Assembly: GCF_002798015.1 (NCBI RefSeq) | Contig: NZ_PGTZ01000007.1 | Location: 310,001 to 374,000, forward strand | Reading direction: 5' to 3' | DNA: 64,000 nucleotides | Source of the DNA: Luteimicrobium subarcticum | GTDB lineage: Bacteria > Actinomycetota > Actinomycetes > Actinomycetales > Cellulomonadaceae | In this document: positions 9,244 through 17,168 of the stretch, in pieces | Numbering within the stretch: the first letter of the stretch is position 1 | Layout: each line of letters starts with the position of its first letter | The notes under the pieces: generated by a model | What the model was told of the DNA's origin: nothing | The model's database searches: none | What the model saw: only the letters and a program-made list of their open reading frames with translations | Program-made: the position numbers and the translations under genes

Positions 9244-9272
9244 TTTCACACCCTTGACACAGGGAGTTCATC
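9244..9272 (+). promoter_or_regulatory. Candidate PhoP-box-like repeats upstream of the 5'-nucleotidase
   Basis: Three 7-mers start 11 bp apart: TTTCACA (9244), TGACACA (9255) and GTTCATC (9266). The last is identical to the GTTCATC core upstream of the nuclease gene, and both regions have GGGATG 17-28 bp further on (a difference of exactly 11). Resembles an actinobacterial PhoP box; not proven. Confidence 0.4.
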
Positions 9273-9317
9273 AGGCTCAGGTGGGATGCGTCAGGTCATC
9301 CCGACAAAGGAGCCAGC

Positions 9318-11654
9318 GTGATCCGACCTTCCTTCCGTGCGACGGGCGCAGCCCTCGCGTCCCTCGCGCTCGTGGCCGCCGGTGCCACGGCAGCCCGTGC
9401 AGCCGACGGCGACGGCACCACGACGATCGACTTCCTCAGCATCAACGACTTCCACGGCCGCATCGACACCAACACGGTGGCGTTCGCCGGGACGATCGAG
9501 CAGCTCAAGGCCCAGGACCCCGACGGGACCGTCTTCCTCTCGGCGGGTGACAACGTCAGCGCGTCGCTGTTCGCGTCCGCGGTCCAGGACGACGCGCCCA
9601 CGATCGACGTCCTCAACGCACTCGGCCTGCAGGTGTCGTCGGTGGGCAACCACGAGTTCGACAAGGGCTACTCCGACCTCACGGGTCGCATCGACGACCG
9701 GGCGGACTGGCCGTACCTCGGCGCGAACGTCTACGAGCACGGCACGACGACGCCCGCGCTCCCCGCCTACCAGGTCGTGACCGTCAAGGGTGTGAAGGTC
9801 GGCGTCATCGGCGCCGTCACGGAGGAGACGCCCACCCTGGTGTCCCCGGCGGGAGTCTCGACGCTCGACTTCGGCGACCCGGTCGCCGCGATCAACAAGA
9901 CCGCGGACGAGCTGACCGACGGCGACCCGTCCAACGGCGAGGCCGACGTCCTCGTCGCGACGATCCACGAGGGCGCGAGCGAGGGCACGCCGGATGGCGC
10001 GACCCTCGACCAGGAGGTGGCCGCAGGCGGCGCCTTCGCCGACATCGTGACGAAGACCAGCCCGAAGGTCGCCGCGATCTTCACCGGCCACACGCACAAG
10101 GAGTACGCGTGGCAGGCGCCCGTCCCGGGCGCGAGCGGGAAGACCCGCCCGATCATCCAGACGGGCGACTACGGCGCCAACGTCGGGCACGTGTCGCTGA
10201 CGCTCGACGCGACGACCCACGCGGTCGTGTCGTCCACGGTGGCGAACGTCCCGCGTACGACGACCCCCGCCGCGGACCTCGTCGCGAAGTACCCCGCGGT
10301 CGCGAAGGTCGACGGGATCGTCAAGGCCGCGCTCGCGTACGCCGACACGGTCGGCAAGCAGCCGGTCGGGGCGGTCACCGCGGACATCACGACGGCCTAC
10401 ACGGGCGGCTCGTACGTCAAGGGGAAGTACACGCAGCCCGACGCGACCGACCCGACGAAGGGTCGCGACGACCGCGCGTCCGAGTCGGCGCTCGGCAACT
10501 TCGTGGCGGACGCCCTGCGCGACACCCTCGCGCCCGAGTCCCGCGGCGGCGCCGACATCGGCGTCGTGAACCCCGGTGGTCTGCGGGCGGAGCTCTTCAA
10601 GGGTGACGACGGCGTGATCACGTACGGCGAGGCGAACAGCGTCCTGCCGTTCGTCAACAACCTCTGGACGGTCACGCTCACGGGAGCCCAGTTCAAGGAG
10701 CTGCTCGAGCAGCAGTGGCAGACGGACGCGTCCGGCAACCGCCCGACCCGGCCGTACCTGAACCTCGGCCTGTCGGACAACGTCACGTACACCGTCGACA
10801 CGCTCGACGCGGCGGCGACGCCGGGGAACCACATCACGTCGGTGTACGTCGACGGCAAGCCGCTCGACCCGTCGAAGGAGTACCGGATCGGCACGTTCTC
10901 GTTCCTCACGTCCGGGGGCGACAACTTCCGCGAGTTCCTCCAGGGCACGGACGCGAAGGACTCCGGGCTCGTGGACCGGGACGGCTGGATCGAGTACCTC
11001 GGCACGCACGACCCGGCGAGCCCGTCGTTCGCCCGGTCGCACGTCGTGGTGAACGCCCTGCCGAAGGCCACCCGAGCGGGCGACGTCGCGAAGGCGAAGG
11101 TGTCGAGCCTCAACCTGACGTCGCTCGGCGCACCCCGCAACACCAGCCTCACGGAGTACCTGGTGGCGTCGGGCGGCGCGTTCGACCCGGCGAAGCCGGG
11201 CACGTCCCTCGGCACCGCGTCCGTGAACGCGGCGGGCGCGTCGAGCGTGGCCGTCACGGTCCCGACCACGACGAAGCCGGGTGCGTACGACCTGGTGCTC
11301 CTCGCGAAGGAGTCGAAGACGGTCGTCCGGCTCCCGCTCACGGTGAAGGCGCCGCTCCCGGCCGTCGTCACGAAGGCCCCGACGGCGGCGCCGTTCTGCT
11401 CGGCGGGCCAGGTCTACCTCTCGACCTCGGTGGTCAACGGTGAGGCGGCCCACAAGGTCGACATCCGTCTCACGACGCCGTTCGGGGACAAGAAGTTCAG
11501 CGGGGTCGCCCCCCTGACCTCGGTCTCGAACGTCTTCGCCACCGGCAAGACCTCGGTCGAGGCGGGCAGCCTCACCATCGCCGCCTACTACTACGACGGC
11601 ACGGGCCACTACCAGACGTCGACGAAGGCGTACGCGGCCAGGTCCTGCAGCTGA
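9318..11654 (+). CDS. Secreted 5'-nucleotidase / bifunctional metallophosphatase
   Basis: 778-aa exported nucleotidase that would release phosphate and nucleoside from extracellular nucleotides. GTG 9318 has AAAGGAG 6 nt upstream and opens a signal peptide ending ATAARA (about residue 29). Metallophosphoesterase motifs follow: INDFHGRID (about 41-49), GDN (about 78), GNHEFD (about 110-115) and FTGHTHKEY (about 255-263). The C-terminal substrate domain (about 350-580) has GVVNPGGLRAEL and a ScSFLTSGGDN-like strand (FSFLTSGGDNF). Two small beta-type domains follow (about 595-680 and 685-778); the last is closely similar to the C-terminus of the upstream ExeM-like nuclease and ends in Cys-Ser. 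Hairpin 11668-11696 follows the stop. Confidence 0.92.
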   Translation: MIRPSFRATGAALASLALVAAGATAARAADGDGTTTIDFLSINDFHGRIDTNTVAFAGTIEQLKAQDPDGTVFLSAGDNVSASLFASAVQDDAPTIDVLNALGLQVSSVGNHEFDKGYSDLTGRIDDRADWPYLGANVYEHGTTTPALPAYQVVTVKGVKVGVIGAVTEETPTLVSPAGVSTLDFGDPVAAINKTADELTDGDPSNGEADVLVATIHEGASEGTPDGATLDQEVAAGGAFADIVTKTSPKVAAIFTGHTHKEYAWQAPVPGASGKTRPIIQTGDYGANVGHVSLTLDATTHAVVSSTVANVPRTTTPAADLVAKYPAVAKVDGIVKAALAYADTVGKQPVGAVTADITTAYTGGSYVKGKYTQPDATDPTKGRDDRASESALGNFVADALRDTLAPESRGGADIGVVNPGGLRAELFKGDDGVITYGEANSVLPFVNNLWTVTLTGAQFKELLEQQWQTDASGNRPTRPYLNLGLSDNVTYTVDTLDAAATPGNHITSVYVDGKPLDPSKEYRIGTFSFLTSGGDNFREFLQGTDAKDSGLVDRDGWIEYLGTHDPASPSFARSHVVVNALPKATRAGDVAKAKVSSLNLTSLGAPRNTSLTEYLVASGGAFDPAKPGTSLGTASVNAAGASSVAVTVPTTTKPGAYDLVLLAKESKTVVRLPLTVKAPLPAVVTKAPTAAPFCSAGQVYLSTSVVNGEAAHKVDIRLTTPFGDKKFSGVAPLTSVSNVFATGKTSVEAGSLTIAAYYYDGTGHYQTSTKAYAARSCS

Positions 11655-11667
11655 CCCACCTTCCGCC

Positions 11668-11696
11668 GCCCCGTCCCGCACCCAGCGGGGCGGGGC
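11668..11696 (+). terminator. Terminator-like hairpin after the 5'-nucleotidase
   Basis: 12-bp GC-rich inverted repeat (11668-11679 with 11685-11696, one G-T pair) and a 5-nt loop, 14 bp after the stop. The rest of the gap to purF is C-rich and shows no gene. Confidence 0.6.
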
Positions 11697-11831
11697 AGCG
11701 CCGTACCCGCCCTTCCCGCCCCCTCCTCCCCACCGCGCCCCAGCCACAGGACCGCAACCCCACCCCCACCCCCACCCCACCTCCGACCCACGAGCACCAG
11801 TCGTCCACAGCCCCTGTGAGACACTTGACAC

Positions 11832-13379
11832 GTGGCCCCCCGCGGAGATGGACGTCTGAACCACGATCTGATGCCCAGCGAGAAAGGCCCGCAAGATGCT
11901 TGCGGTGTCTTCGGTGTCTGGGCTCCTGGCGAGGAAGTCGCCAAGCTCGCCTACTTCGGCCTGTACTCGTTGCAGCACCGCGGTCAGGAGTCCGCCGGCA
12001 TCGCGACCAGCAACGGTGAGCAGATCCTCGTCTACAAAGACATGGGTCTGGTCTCGCAGGTGTTCGACGAGACGGCCCTGAACGCGCTGACGGGTCACAT
12101 GGCCGTGGGTCACTGCCGCTACTCGACGACGGGTGGCGTGACGTGGGAGAACGCGCAGCCGACGCTGGGTGCGACGTCCACGGGCACGGTGGCGCTGGGG
12201 CACAACGGCAACCTGACGAACTCGGCGGAGCTGGTGTCGCTCGTCGCGGAGCGCTACGGCGCGCAGCGTCGGGGCGAACTGGCGCGCGGGAACACGACGG
12301 ACACGGCGCTCATCACGGCGCTGTTCGCGGGCGACGCCGACCACTCGCTCGAGCAGACGGCCCTGGAGGTCCTGCCGCGGCTGCGCGGTGCGTTCAGCCT
12401 GGTGTTCATGGACGAGCGGACGCTGTACGCGGCGCGCGACCCGCAGGGTGTGCGCCCGCTGGTGCTGGGCCGGTTGGAACGCGGCTGGGTGGTGGCGTCG
12501 GAGACGCCGGCGCTGGACATCGTGGGCGCGTCGTTCGTGCGGGAGGTCGAGCCGGGCGAGCTGATCGCGATCGACGAGGACGGTCTGCGGACGCAGCGCT
12601 TCGCGCCGGTGGAGCGCGCGGGCTGCGTGTTCGAGTACGTGTACCTGGCGCGTCCTGACACGACGATCAACGGCCGGTCGGTGCACGCGAGCCGGGTCGA
12701 CATGGGTCGGGAGCTCGCGAAGGAGCACCCGGTGGACGCGGACCTGGTGATCCCGGTGCCGGAGTCGGGGACGCCCGCGGCGGTCGGGTACGCGCAGGAG
12801 TCGGGCATCCCGTTCGGGCAGGGGCTCACCAAGAACGCGTACGTGGGCCGCACGTTCATCCAGCCGTCCGACACGCTGCGCCAGCTCGGCATCCGGCTCA
12901 AGCTCAACCCGTTGCGCGAGGTGATCCGCGGCAAGCGACTCGTGGTCGTGGACGACTCGATCGTGCGCGGGAACACGCAGCGCGCGCTGATCCGGATGCT
13001 CCGCGAGGCGGGGGCCGCAGAGGTGCACGTGCGGATCAGCTCCCCGCCGGTGAAGTGGCCGTGCTTCTACGGGATCGACTTCGCGTCGCGCGCGGAGCTC
13101 ATCGCGAACGGTCTGAGCGCCGACGAGATCGCGTCGTCGCTGGGTGCGGACTCCCTGGGCTACATCTCGACGGAGGGCATGATCGCCGCGACGGAGCAGC
13201 CGGCCTCGCAGCTCTGCGCGGCGTGCTTCACGGGGAAGTACCCGATCGAGCTGCCGCCGGACGACCAGCTCGGCAAGCACCTGCTGGAGCAGGCGGAGCT
13301 GCCGCTCGGCGCCCCGGAGGACGGCCTGGTCTCGCTGACGGTCGCCGGCGGCGGCGCGGGCGCGCTCGACCGTCCCTGA
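11832..13379 (+). CDS. purF: Amidophosphoribosyltransferase
   Basis: Catalyses the first committed step of purine synthesis: PRPP plus glutamine gives phosphoribosylamine. The 515-aa protein has the actinobacterial N-terminus (PRGDGRLNHDL) and a 23-residue propeptide before the nucleophile Cys24 in QDACGVFG. The glutaminase domain contains SLQHRGQESAGI and YSTTGG; the phosphoribosyltransferase signature is VVVDDSIVRGNTQ, and late cysteines (LCAACF, with CFYGIDF) suit the Fe-S-containing class. GTG 11832 is favoured by similarity to Streptomyces PurF; it lacks a clear ribosome-binding site and lies 6 nt after a GACACT -10-like hexamer, so the mRNA may be leaderless. purM follows 54 bp later. 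Confidence 0.97.
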   Translation: MAPRGDGRLNHDLMPSEKGPQDACGVFGVWAPGEEVAKLAYFGLYSLQHRGQESAGIATSNGEQILVYKDMGLVSQVFDETALNALTGHMAVGHCRYSTTGGVTWENAQPTLGATSTGTVALGHNGNLTNSAELVSLVAERYGAQRRGELARGNTTDTALITALFAGDADHSLEQTALEVLPRLRGAFSLVFMDERTLYAARDPQGVRPLVLGRLERGWVVASETPALDIVGASFVREVEPGELIAIDEDGLRTQRFAPVERAGCVFEYVYLARPDTTINGRSVHASRVDMGRELAKEHPVDADLVIPVPESGTPAAVGYAQESGIPFGQGLTKNAYVGRTFIQPSDTLRQLGIRLKLNPLREVIRGKRLVVVDDSIVRGNTQRALIRMLREAGAAEVHVRISSPPVKWPCFYGIDFASRAELIANGLSADEIASSLGADSLGYISTEGMIAATEQPASQLCAACFTGKYPIELPPDDQLGKHLLEQAELPLGAPEDGLVSLTVAGGGAGALDRP

Positions 13380-13433
13380 CCCCTTCCCGGGCGACGACGA
13401 CCACCGACAGAACCCACTTCTGGAGCACTTCTC

Positions 13434-14540
13434 GTGACCGATGGAATGACCTACGCCGCTGCCGGCGTCGACACCGAGGCGGGCGACAAGGCCGTCGAGC
13501 TCATGAAGGACGCGGTCCGCCGCACGCAGGGGCCGCAGGTGCTCGGCGGGGTGGGCGGTTTCGCGGGCCTGTACGACGCGAGCGCGCTGACCCGGTTCCG
13601 TCGTCCGCTGCTGGCGACGTCGACGGACGGTGTGGGCACGAAGGTCGCGATCGCGCAGGCGCTGGACGTGCACCACACCATCGGGTTCGACCTGGTGGGC
13701 ATGGTGGTCGACGACATCGTGGTGGTGGGCGCGCAGCCGCTCTTCATGACGGACTACATCGCGTGCGGCAAGGTCGTGCCGGAGCGGATCGCTGACATCG
13801 TGCGGGGCATCGCGGCGGCGTGCGAGGTCGCGGGGACGGCCCTGGTGGGTGGCGAGACGGCGGAGCACCCGGGTCTGCTGGCCCCGGACGACTACGACGT
13901 CGCGGGCGCGGCGACGGGTGTCGTCGAGGCGGACCGGCTGCTCGGCCCGGACCGGGTGCGGTCGGGTGACGTCCTGATCGGCATGGCCTCGTCGGGCCTG
14001 CACTCGAACGGCTACTCGCTGGTGCGGGCGGTCGTGAAGCACGCGGGCTGGGAGCTCGACCGGCACGTCGAGGAGTTCGGCCGGACGCTCGGCGAGGAGC
14101 TGCTGGAGCCGACGCGCGTGTACGCGCGGGACTGCCTCGAGCTGGCCCGGGACGAGGCGGCCCAGGTGCACGCGTTCACGCACGTGACGGGCGGGGGCCT
14201 CGCGGCGAACCTGGCGCGCGTGCTGCCGGCGGGCACCGTGGCGACGGTGGACCGTGGCTCGTGGGAGGTCCCGGCGGTGTTCGGCACCGTTCGCGATCTG
14301 GGCGGGGTGCCGCAGCGCGACCTGGAGAACACCTTGAACCTGGGCGTGGGCATGGTGGCGATCGTCGGCCAGGACGGCGTGGACGCGGCCCTGTCCCGCC
14401 TCGCGGCGCAGGGCGTCCCGGCGTGGGTGCTCGGCACCGTCGGCGACCTCGACGAGGCGGCGTCCGGTCAGGACCTGGTCACGGGGACGAAGGGTGTGAC
14501 GGCCGGTGCGGTGCTCATGACGGGCACGTACCGGGCCTGA
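13434..14540 (+). CDS. purM: Phosphoribosylformylglycinamidine cyclo-ligase (AIR synthetase)
   Basis: 368-aa enzyme that closes the imidazole ring of AIR from FGAM with ATP. Seen motifs: STDGVGTKVAIA near the N-terminus, VDDIVVVGAQPLFMTDY, the glycine-rich LVGGETAEHPG loop, ASSGLHSNGYSLVR, and HVTGGGLAANL. Full length for the family. Starts at GTG 13434 just after purF and is most likely in the same operon. A GC-rich inverted repeat (14559-14592) ends the unit in the convergent gap with DUF3073. Confidence 0.97.
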   Translation: MTDGMTYAAAGVDTEAGDKAVELMKDAVRRTQGPQVLGGVGGFAGLYDASALTRFRRPLLATSTDGVGTKVAIAQALDVHHTIGFDLVGMVVDDIVVVGAQPLFMTDYIACGKVVPERIADIVRGIAAACEVAGTALVGGETAEHPGLLAPDDYDVAGAATGVVEADRLLGPDRVRSGDVLIGMASSGLHSNGYSLVRAVVKHAGWELDRHVEEFGRTLGEELLEPTRVYARDCLELARDEAAQVHAFTHVTGGGLAANLARVLPAGTVATVDRGSWEVPAVFGTVRDLGGVPQRDLENTLNLGVGMVAIVGQDGVDAALSRLAAQGVPAWVLGTVGDLDEAASGQDLVTGTKGVTAGAVLMTGTYRA

Positions 14541-14558
14541 CAGCCCCTGGGTACGACG

Positions 14559-14592
14559 AGCGGTGCGCTGCCCCGAGGGGTGGCGCACCGCT
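14559..14592. terminator. Terminator-like hairpin between purM and the convergent DUF3073 gene
   Basis: Inverted repeat with 10-bp arms (14559-14568 and 14583-14592) and a 14-nt loop that can pair further. It sits 18 bp after purM and can serve both converging transcripts. Confidence 0.6.
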
Positions 14593-14663
14593 TGACGTTC
14601 AGGAGCTTCCGACCGGAGCCGGGACCGTTCGTGGCGTCGCGCACGGCGACGGCAGCGAGCGGG

Positions 14664-14882
14664 TCAGCGCTCGTCGTTCCAGTCGCTGTAGCGATCCTGG
14701 AAGTCGTCGTCGTTCGACTCGTACCGGGAGTCGGTTCGCACCTCGGTGCGCGACGTACTGCCACCGAGCGAAGTACTCCCACCGAGCTCTCGCTCGAGCG
14801 CCTGATAGTTCGTATCGGGGCTGTAGTACTTCAACTGGCGAGCGACCTTGGTCTGCTTCGCCTTCTGACGGCCGCGTCCCAT
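14664..14882 (-). CDS. DUF3073 family protein
   Basis: 72-aa basic then acidic protein with the conserved start MGRGRQKAKQTKVARQLKYY and a C-terminal Asp-rich tail ending DWNDER. DUF3073 is a small, highly conserved actinobacterial family, commonly near purM; its function is not known. The middle carries two GGSTS pentapeptides (LGGSTSLGGSTSR-like) from a short DNA duplication near 14750-14785. Start ATG 14882. Cytoplasmic; the basic N-terminus might bind nucleic acid, which is speculation. Confidence 0.92.
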   Translation of the reverse strand: MGRGRQKAKQTKVARQLKYYSPDTNYQALERELGGSTSLGGSTSRTEVRTDSRYESNDDDFQDRYSDWNDER

Positions 14883-15197
14883 GGCTCGACCCCCTCAACA
14901 TGAAAGCCGGGGCAGGCAACGCGCCAGACGCGTGCGGCCCCGGTGGTGTCTCGTCTGTCCAGGGCACAACGGTACACGGCGTTTCGACATTCCGACTACT
15001 CGGCTCGCCCTGACGGTGCCGCCGGCGGCCTCCGGACTGTCCGAGATGGACGCTCCAGGGCGGGTTTCGCTGATGGTGAAGCATTTCACCCCGCGTCCGA
15101 GGTGTCGACTATGCCAGGACTGTCATGATGGAAGGGTCAGAGATCGTTGTCGTGCGCGCTGTCCGGTGCGCAGAGATCTCCGTCGTGGAGGTGAGCA
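14883..15197. other. Divergent intergenic region between DUF3073 and bldC
   Basis: 315 bp without a supported gene. It must hold the promoters of both neighbours. A palindrome GGTGAA-GCAT-TTCACC lies at 15075-15090, about 108 bp before bldC, and the octamer CAGAGATC occurs twice (near 15138 and 15172). No confident -35/-10 pair was found. Confidence 0.6.
15075..15090. promoter_or_regulatory. Possible operator: 6-4-6 palindrome upstream of bldC
   Basis: Perfect inverted repeat GGTGAA/TTCACC with a 4-bp spacer in the AT-poor gap between divergent genes. Its form suits a dimeric repressor site. BldC itself binds AT-rich direct repeats, so this is not an obvious BldC site. Binding factor unknown. 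Confidence 0.3.
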
Positions 15198-15419
15198 ATG
15201 TCCGCACACGGTATGCAGGGGGAGCCTGAAGTCCTGTTGACGCCGGCCGAGGTCGCCACTCTTTTCCGCGTCGACCCGAAGACCGTCACCCGCTGGGCGA
15301 AGGCCGGGAAGCTGTCGTACATCCGGACGCTGGGCGGCCACCGTCGCTACCCGGAGGCGGAGGTCCGGGCACTGCTCGGCGCGGCGTCCGGCGACAGCGA
15401 CGCTCAGCACCAGGAGTGA
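15198..15419 (+). CDS. bldC: BldC-family DNA-binding protein (MerR-like)
   Basis: 73-aa regulator, almost entirely a winged helix-turn-helix of the MerR type: LLTPAEVATLFRVDPKTVTR forms the helix-turn-helix and TLGGHRRYPEAEV the wing. It lacks the dimerisation helix and effector domain of true MerR proteins, as in Streptomyces BldC, which controls the onset of development by cooperative binding to direct repeats. In non-sporulating relatives the role is unclear. The start ATG 15198 follows GGAGGTGAGCA, a strong ribosome-binding site. Not obviously in an operon. Confidence 0.92.
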   Translation: MSAHGMQGEPEVLLTPAEVATLFRVDPKTVTRWAKAGKLSYIRTLGGHRRYPEAEVRALLGAASGDSDAQHQE

Positions 15420-15434
15420 CGCCCTGCGGCGGCC

Positions 15435-15710
15435 TCAGGGCCGCCGCAGGACGACGCGCAGGCCGAGCGCGAGGACGACCGCAGCGACGCCCAGGGCGAC
15501 CTTGACGTTGCGTGAGCGGCGCGCCTGGTCGGGCATGCCGCGGCCGGTGAAGAGGCCGCCGGTGTCGGAGACGGTCTGCTTGACGGAGTCCGCGAGGTCC
15601 CGTGCCTGGGAGCGCGGGTCGAGGCGCGTGGCGAGGACGTCCACGCTCGCCGCCAGGTCGGAGCGCGCCTTCGCCAGCTCGATCTCGAGCTGCTGCTGCT
15701 TGGTGCTCAC
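15435..15710 (-). CDS. DUF3618 family membrane-associated protein
   Basis: 91 aa. The N-terminal half is a charged amphipathic helix (QQQLEIELAKARSDLAASVD followed by LATRLDPRSQARDLADSVK), typical of DUF3618, and one membrane segment (KVALGVAAVVLALGLRVVL) closes the protein. Start GTG 15710 overlaps the stop of the upstream gene by 4 bp (GTGA). Pairing of DUF3618 with a holin-like phage_holin_3_6 protein is common in actinobacteria, where both are thought to be envelope proteins; no biochemical role is known. Confidence 0.85.
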   Translation of the reverse strand: MSTKQQQLEIELAKARSDLAASVDVLATRLDPRSQARDLADSVKQTVSDTGGLFTGRGMPDQARRSRNVKVALGVAAVVLALGLRVVLRRP

Positions 15711-16126
15711 GACGTGGCCCCTTCCTTGATCGCCGACACGTCCTTCTTCAGCCGCTCCTTGGTCTCGGGCGAGATCGGCGGCGTGCTGCGGTCGAGGCTC
15801 TTCTTGCCGACGAGGGCGAGCACCGCGATGATCACGAGCAGCCCGACCGCGGTCAGCAGGGCGGCCAGCCAGTCGGGGAACGCGTGCGCGAGCCCCAGGT
15901 AGCCGGCGAAGATCAGGTACACCAGCACGAAGAACGCGAGCAGGGCCGCGACCACGAACAAGCCGATGCCGATCGCCGCCGCGGTGATCTTCGCGGTGAG
16001 CTCCGCCTTGATCAGGGCGATCTCGGTCCGCACCACGCGCGAGATGTTCTCGGTGACCTGCTCCAGCAGTCGTCCCACGCTGGGTCGTTGGTCCTTCGCC
16101 GGGCTGCCGTCGTCCCAGTCGCTCAT
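15707..16126 (-). CDS. Phage-holin-superfamily-III-like membrane protein
   Basis: 139 aa with start ATG 16126, chosen over a longer frame because GAGAGGGG precedes it. An N-terminal region (SVGRLLEQVTENISRVVRTEIALIKAELTAK) is a predicted amphipathic helix, followed by two hydrophobic segments (about 53-75 and 85-107) and a charged C-terminus. This is the phage_holin_3_6 architecture; most actinobacterial members are housekeeping envelope proteins and not lysis genes, and no phage genes are nearby. Translationally coupled to the DUF3618 gene. Confidence 0.82.
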   Translation of the reverse strand: MSDWDDGSPAKDQRPSVGRLLEQVTENISRVVRTEIALIKAELTAKITAAAIGIGLFVVAALLAFFVLVYLIFAGYLGLAHAFPDWLAALLTAVGLLVIIAVLALVGKKSLDRSTPPISPETKERLKKDVSAIKEGATS

Positions 16127-16239
16127 CGTCCACCCCTCTCGGTGCGTCAGGTTCGAGCGTATCCACTGGTCGGTCCCGTGGCGCGTCGCGCGCTCCGGGA
16201 TCGTGGCAGTCACCAGCGAGGACGCGCGTCGCGGGGACG

Positions 16240-16274
16240 ACGAAGGCCCCTCGGGAATCCCGAGGGGCCTTCGT
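16240..16274 (-). terminator. Terminator of the tRNA cluster
   Basis: Near-perfect 17-bp inverted repeat (16240-16256 with 16258-16274; the innermost pairs open to form the loop) immediately 3' of tRNA-Phe on the minus strand. Confidence 0.75.
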
Positions 16275-16279
16275 GGCGG

Positions 16280-16352
16280 TGGCTCCGACCGGCGTCGATC
16301 CGGTGACCTTTCGATTTTCAGTCGAACGCTCTACCAACTGAGCTACAGAGCC
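16280..16352 (-). tRNA. tRNA-Phe (GAA)
   Basis: 73 nt. Acceptor arms GGCTCTG/CGGAGCC pair over 7 bp with one G-U, the anticodon loop reads CTGAAAA (anticodon GAA), and the T arm has the GATCGAC-type loop. The 3' CCA is not encoded. Last gene of a minus-strand Glu-Asp-Phe cluster. Confidence 0.95.
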
Positions 16353-16410
16353 TCGTGTGACGCGAACACCCGGTGTCCGTCGAGAGACGGTTACCGGGTG
16401 TCGGTGTCAG

Positions 16411-16484
16411 CGACCCTGACGGGACTTGAACCCGCGACCTCCGCCGTGACAGGGCGGCGCGCTAACCAACTGCGCTACAGGGCC
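16411..16484 (-). tRNA. tRNA-Asp (GTC)
   Basis: 74 nt. Acceptor arms GGCCCTG/CAGGGTC, anticodon stem CCGCC/GGCGG with loop CTGTCAC (anticodon GTC), and T loop TTCAAGT. CCA not encoded. 58 bp from tRNA-Phe and probably on the same transcript. Confidence 0.95.
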
Positions 16485-16621
16485 ATGATGAGAACCTCGG
16501 GTGAACCAAAGACTCTTACCGGTGATCCGCTCCGTGAAGCGAACCGAGAGGATCGTATCCCACTCGGGACGTGATCCTGAAATCCGTTCCCCGCACGAGT
16601 CGGGTGGCCGGACGGACCGTG

Positions 16622-16694
16622 TACCCCCAACGGGATTCGAACCCGTGCTACCGCCGTGAAAGGGCGGGGTCCTGGGCCGCTAGACGATGGGGGC
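16622..16694 (-). tRNA. tRNA-Glu (TTC)
   Basis: 73 nt. Anticodon stem CCGCC/GGCGG with loop CTTTCAC (anticodon TTC) and a normal T arm. Acceptor arms GCCCCCA/TGGGGGT give a terminal G-U pair at 1:72 where G-C is usual. First gene of the cluster. Confidence 0.94.
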
Positions 16695-16813
16695 CCGTCC
16701 TGACCGCGAGGCCGGGACGAGCGCCAGCATACAGGCGAGCGTCGTGGGCGGGCCGTGCGCGGGCCTCGCCCGGCCGGGCCGTCCGCGGGTGCGGCAGAGG
16801 GCAGGATAGGGGG

Positions 16814-17167
16814 ATGGTCGAGATGAGCAGGGCGGAGTTCGAGGACGCCGTGCGCGACGCGCTCGACGAGATCCCCGAGGAGCTCGCGGCGCAGATGGAC
16901 AACGTCGTCGTGCTCGTCGAGGACGACGCCCCCGCTGACGACCCCGAGCTCCTCGGGCTGTACGAGGGCACGCCGCTCACCGAGCGCGGCTCGTGGTGGG
17001 CCGCCGGGGCGCTGCCCGACCGGATCACGATCTACCGCAACCCGACGCTCGCGATCTGCGACGACCGCGAGGACGTCGTCGAGGAGGTCGCCGTCACCGT
17101 CGTGCACGAGATCGCGCACCACTTCGGCATCGACGACGACCGCCTCCACGCCCTCGGGTGGGACTGA
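16814..17167 (+). CDS. Zincin-like metallopeptidase family protein
   Basis: 117-aa small protein of the PF06262 type. The zinc motif HExxH is seen as HEIAHHFGID near residue 97-106, preceded by VAVTVVHE; the conserved YRNPT segment (ITIYRNPTLAICD) is also present. No signal peptide, so it is cytoplasmic. Family proteins have the minigluzincin fold, but their substrates are unknown. Start ATG 16814. The next gene, a CDF metal transporter, begins after a single base, so co-transcription is likely; the link to zinc may be coincidental. Confidence 0.88.
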   Translation: MVEMSRAEFEDAVRDALDEIPEELAAQMDNVVVLVEDDAPADDPELLGLYEGTPLTERGSWWAAGALPDRITIYRNPTLAICDDREDVVEEVAVTVVHEIAHHFGIDDDRLHALGWD

Positions 17168-17168
17168 C

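Noticed and set aside
11700-11800. C-rich tract with repeated CCCCAC before purF, considered as a repeat or regulatory element
   Set aside because: Simple compositional run without consistent unit or pairing.
9291-14588. Minus-strand open frame of about 1765 codons opposite the nucleotidase, purF and purM
   Set aside because: Antisense to three clear genes, low-complexity Arg-rich protein, no ribosome-binding site.
15707-16213. Phage holin, suggesting a prophage remnant
   Set aside because: Family members are ordinary actinobacterial membrane proteins; no other phage gene or att repeat is nearby, although tRNA genes adjoin.
16280-16694. tRNA cluster as an integration site with att repeats
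   Set aside because: No duplicated tRNA 3' end, integrase or composition shift was found on either side.
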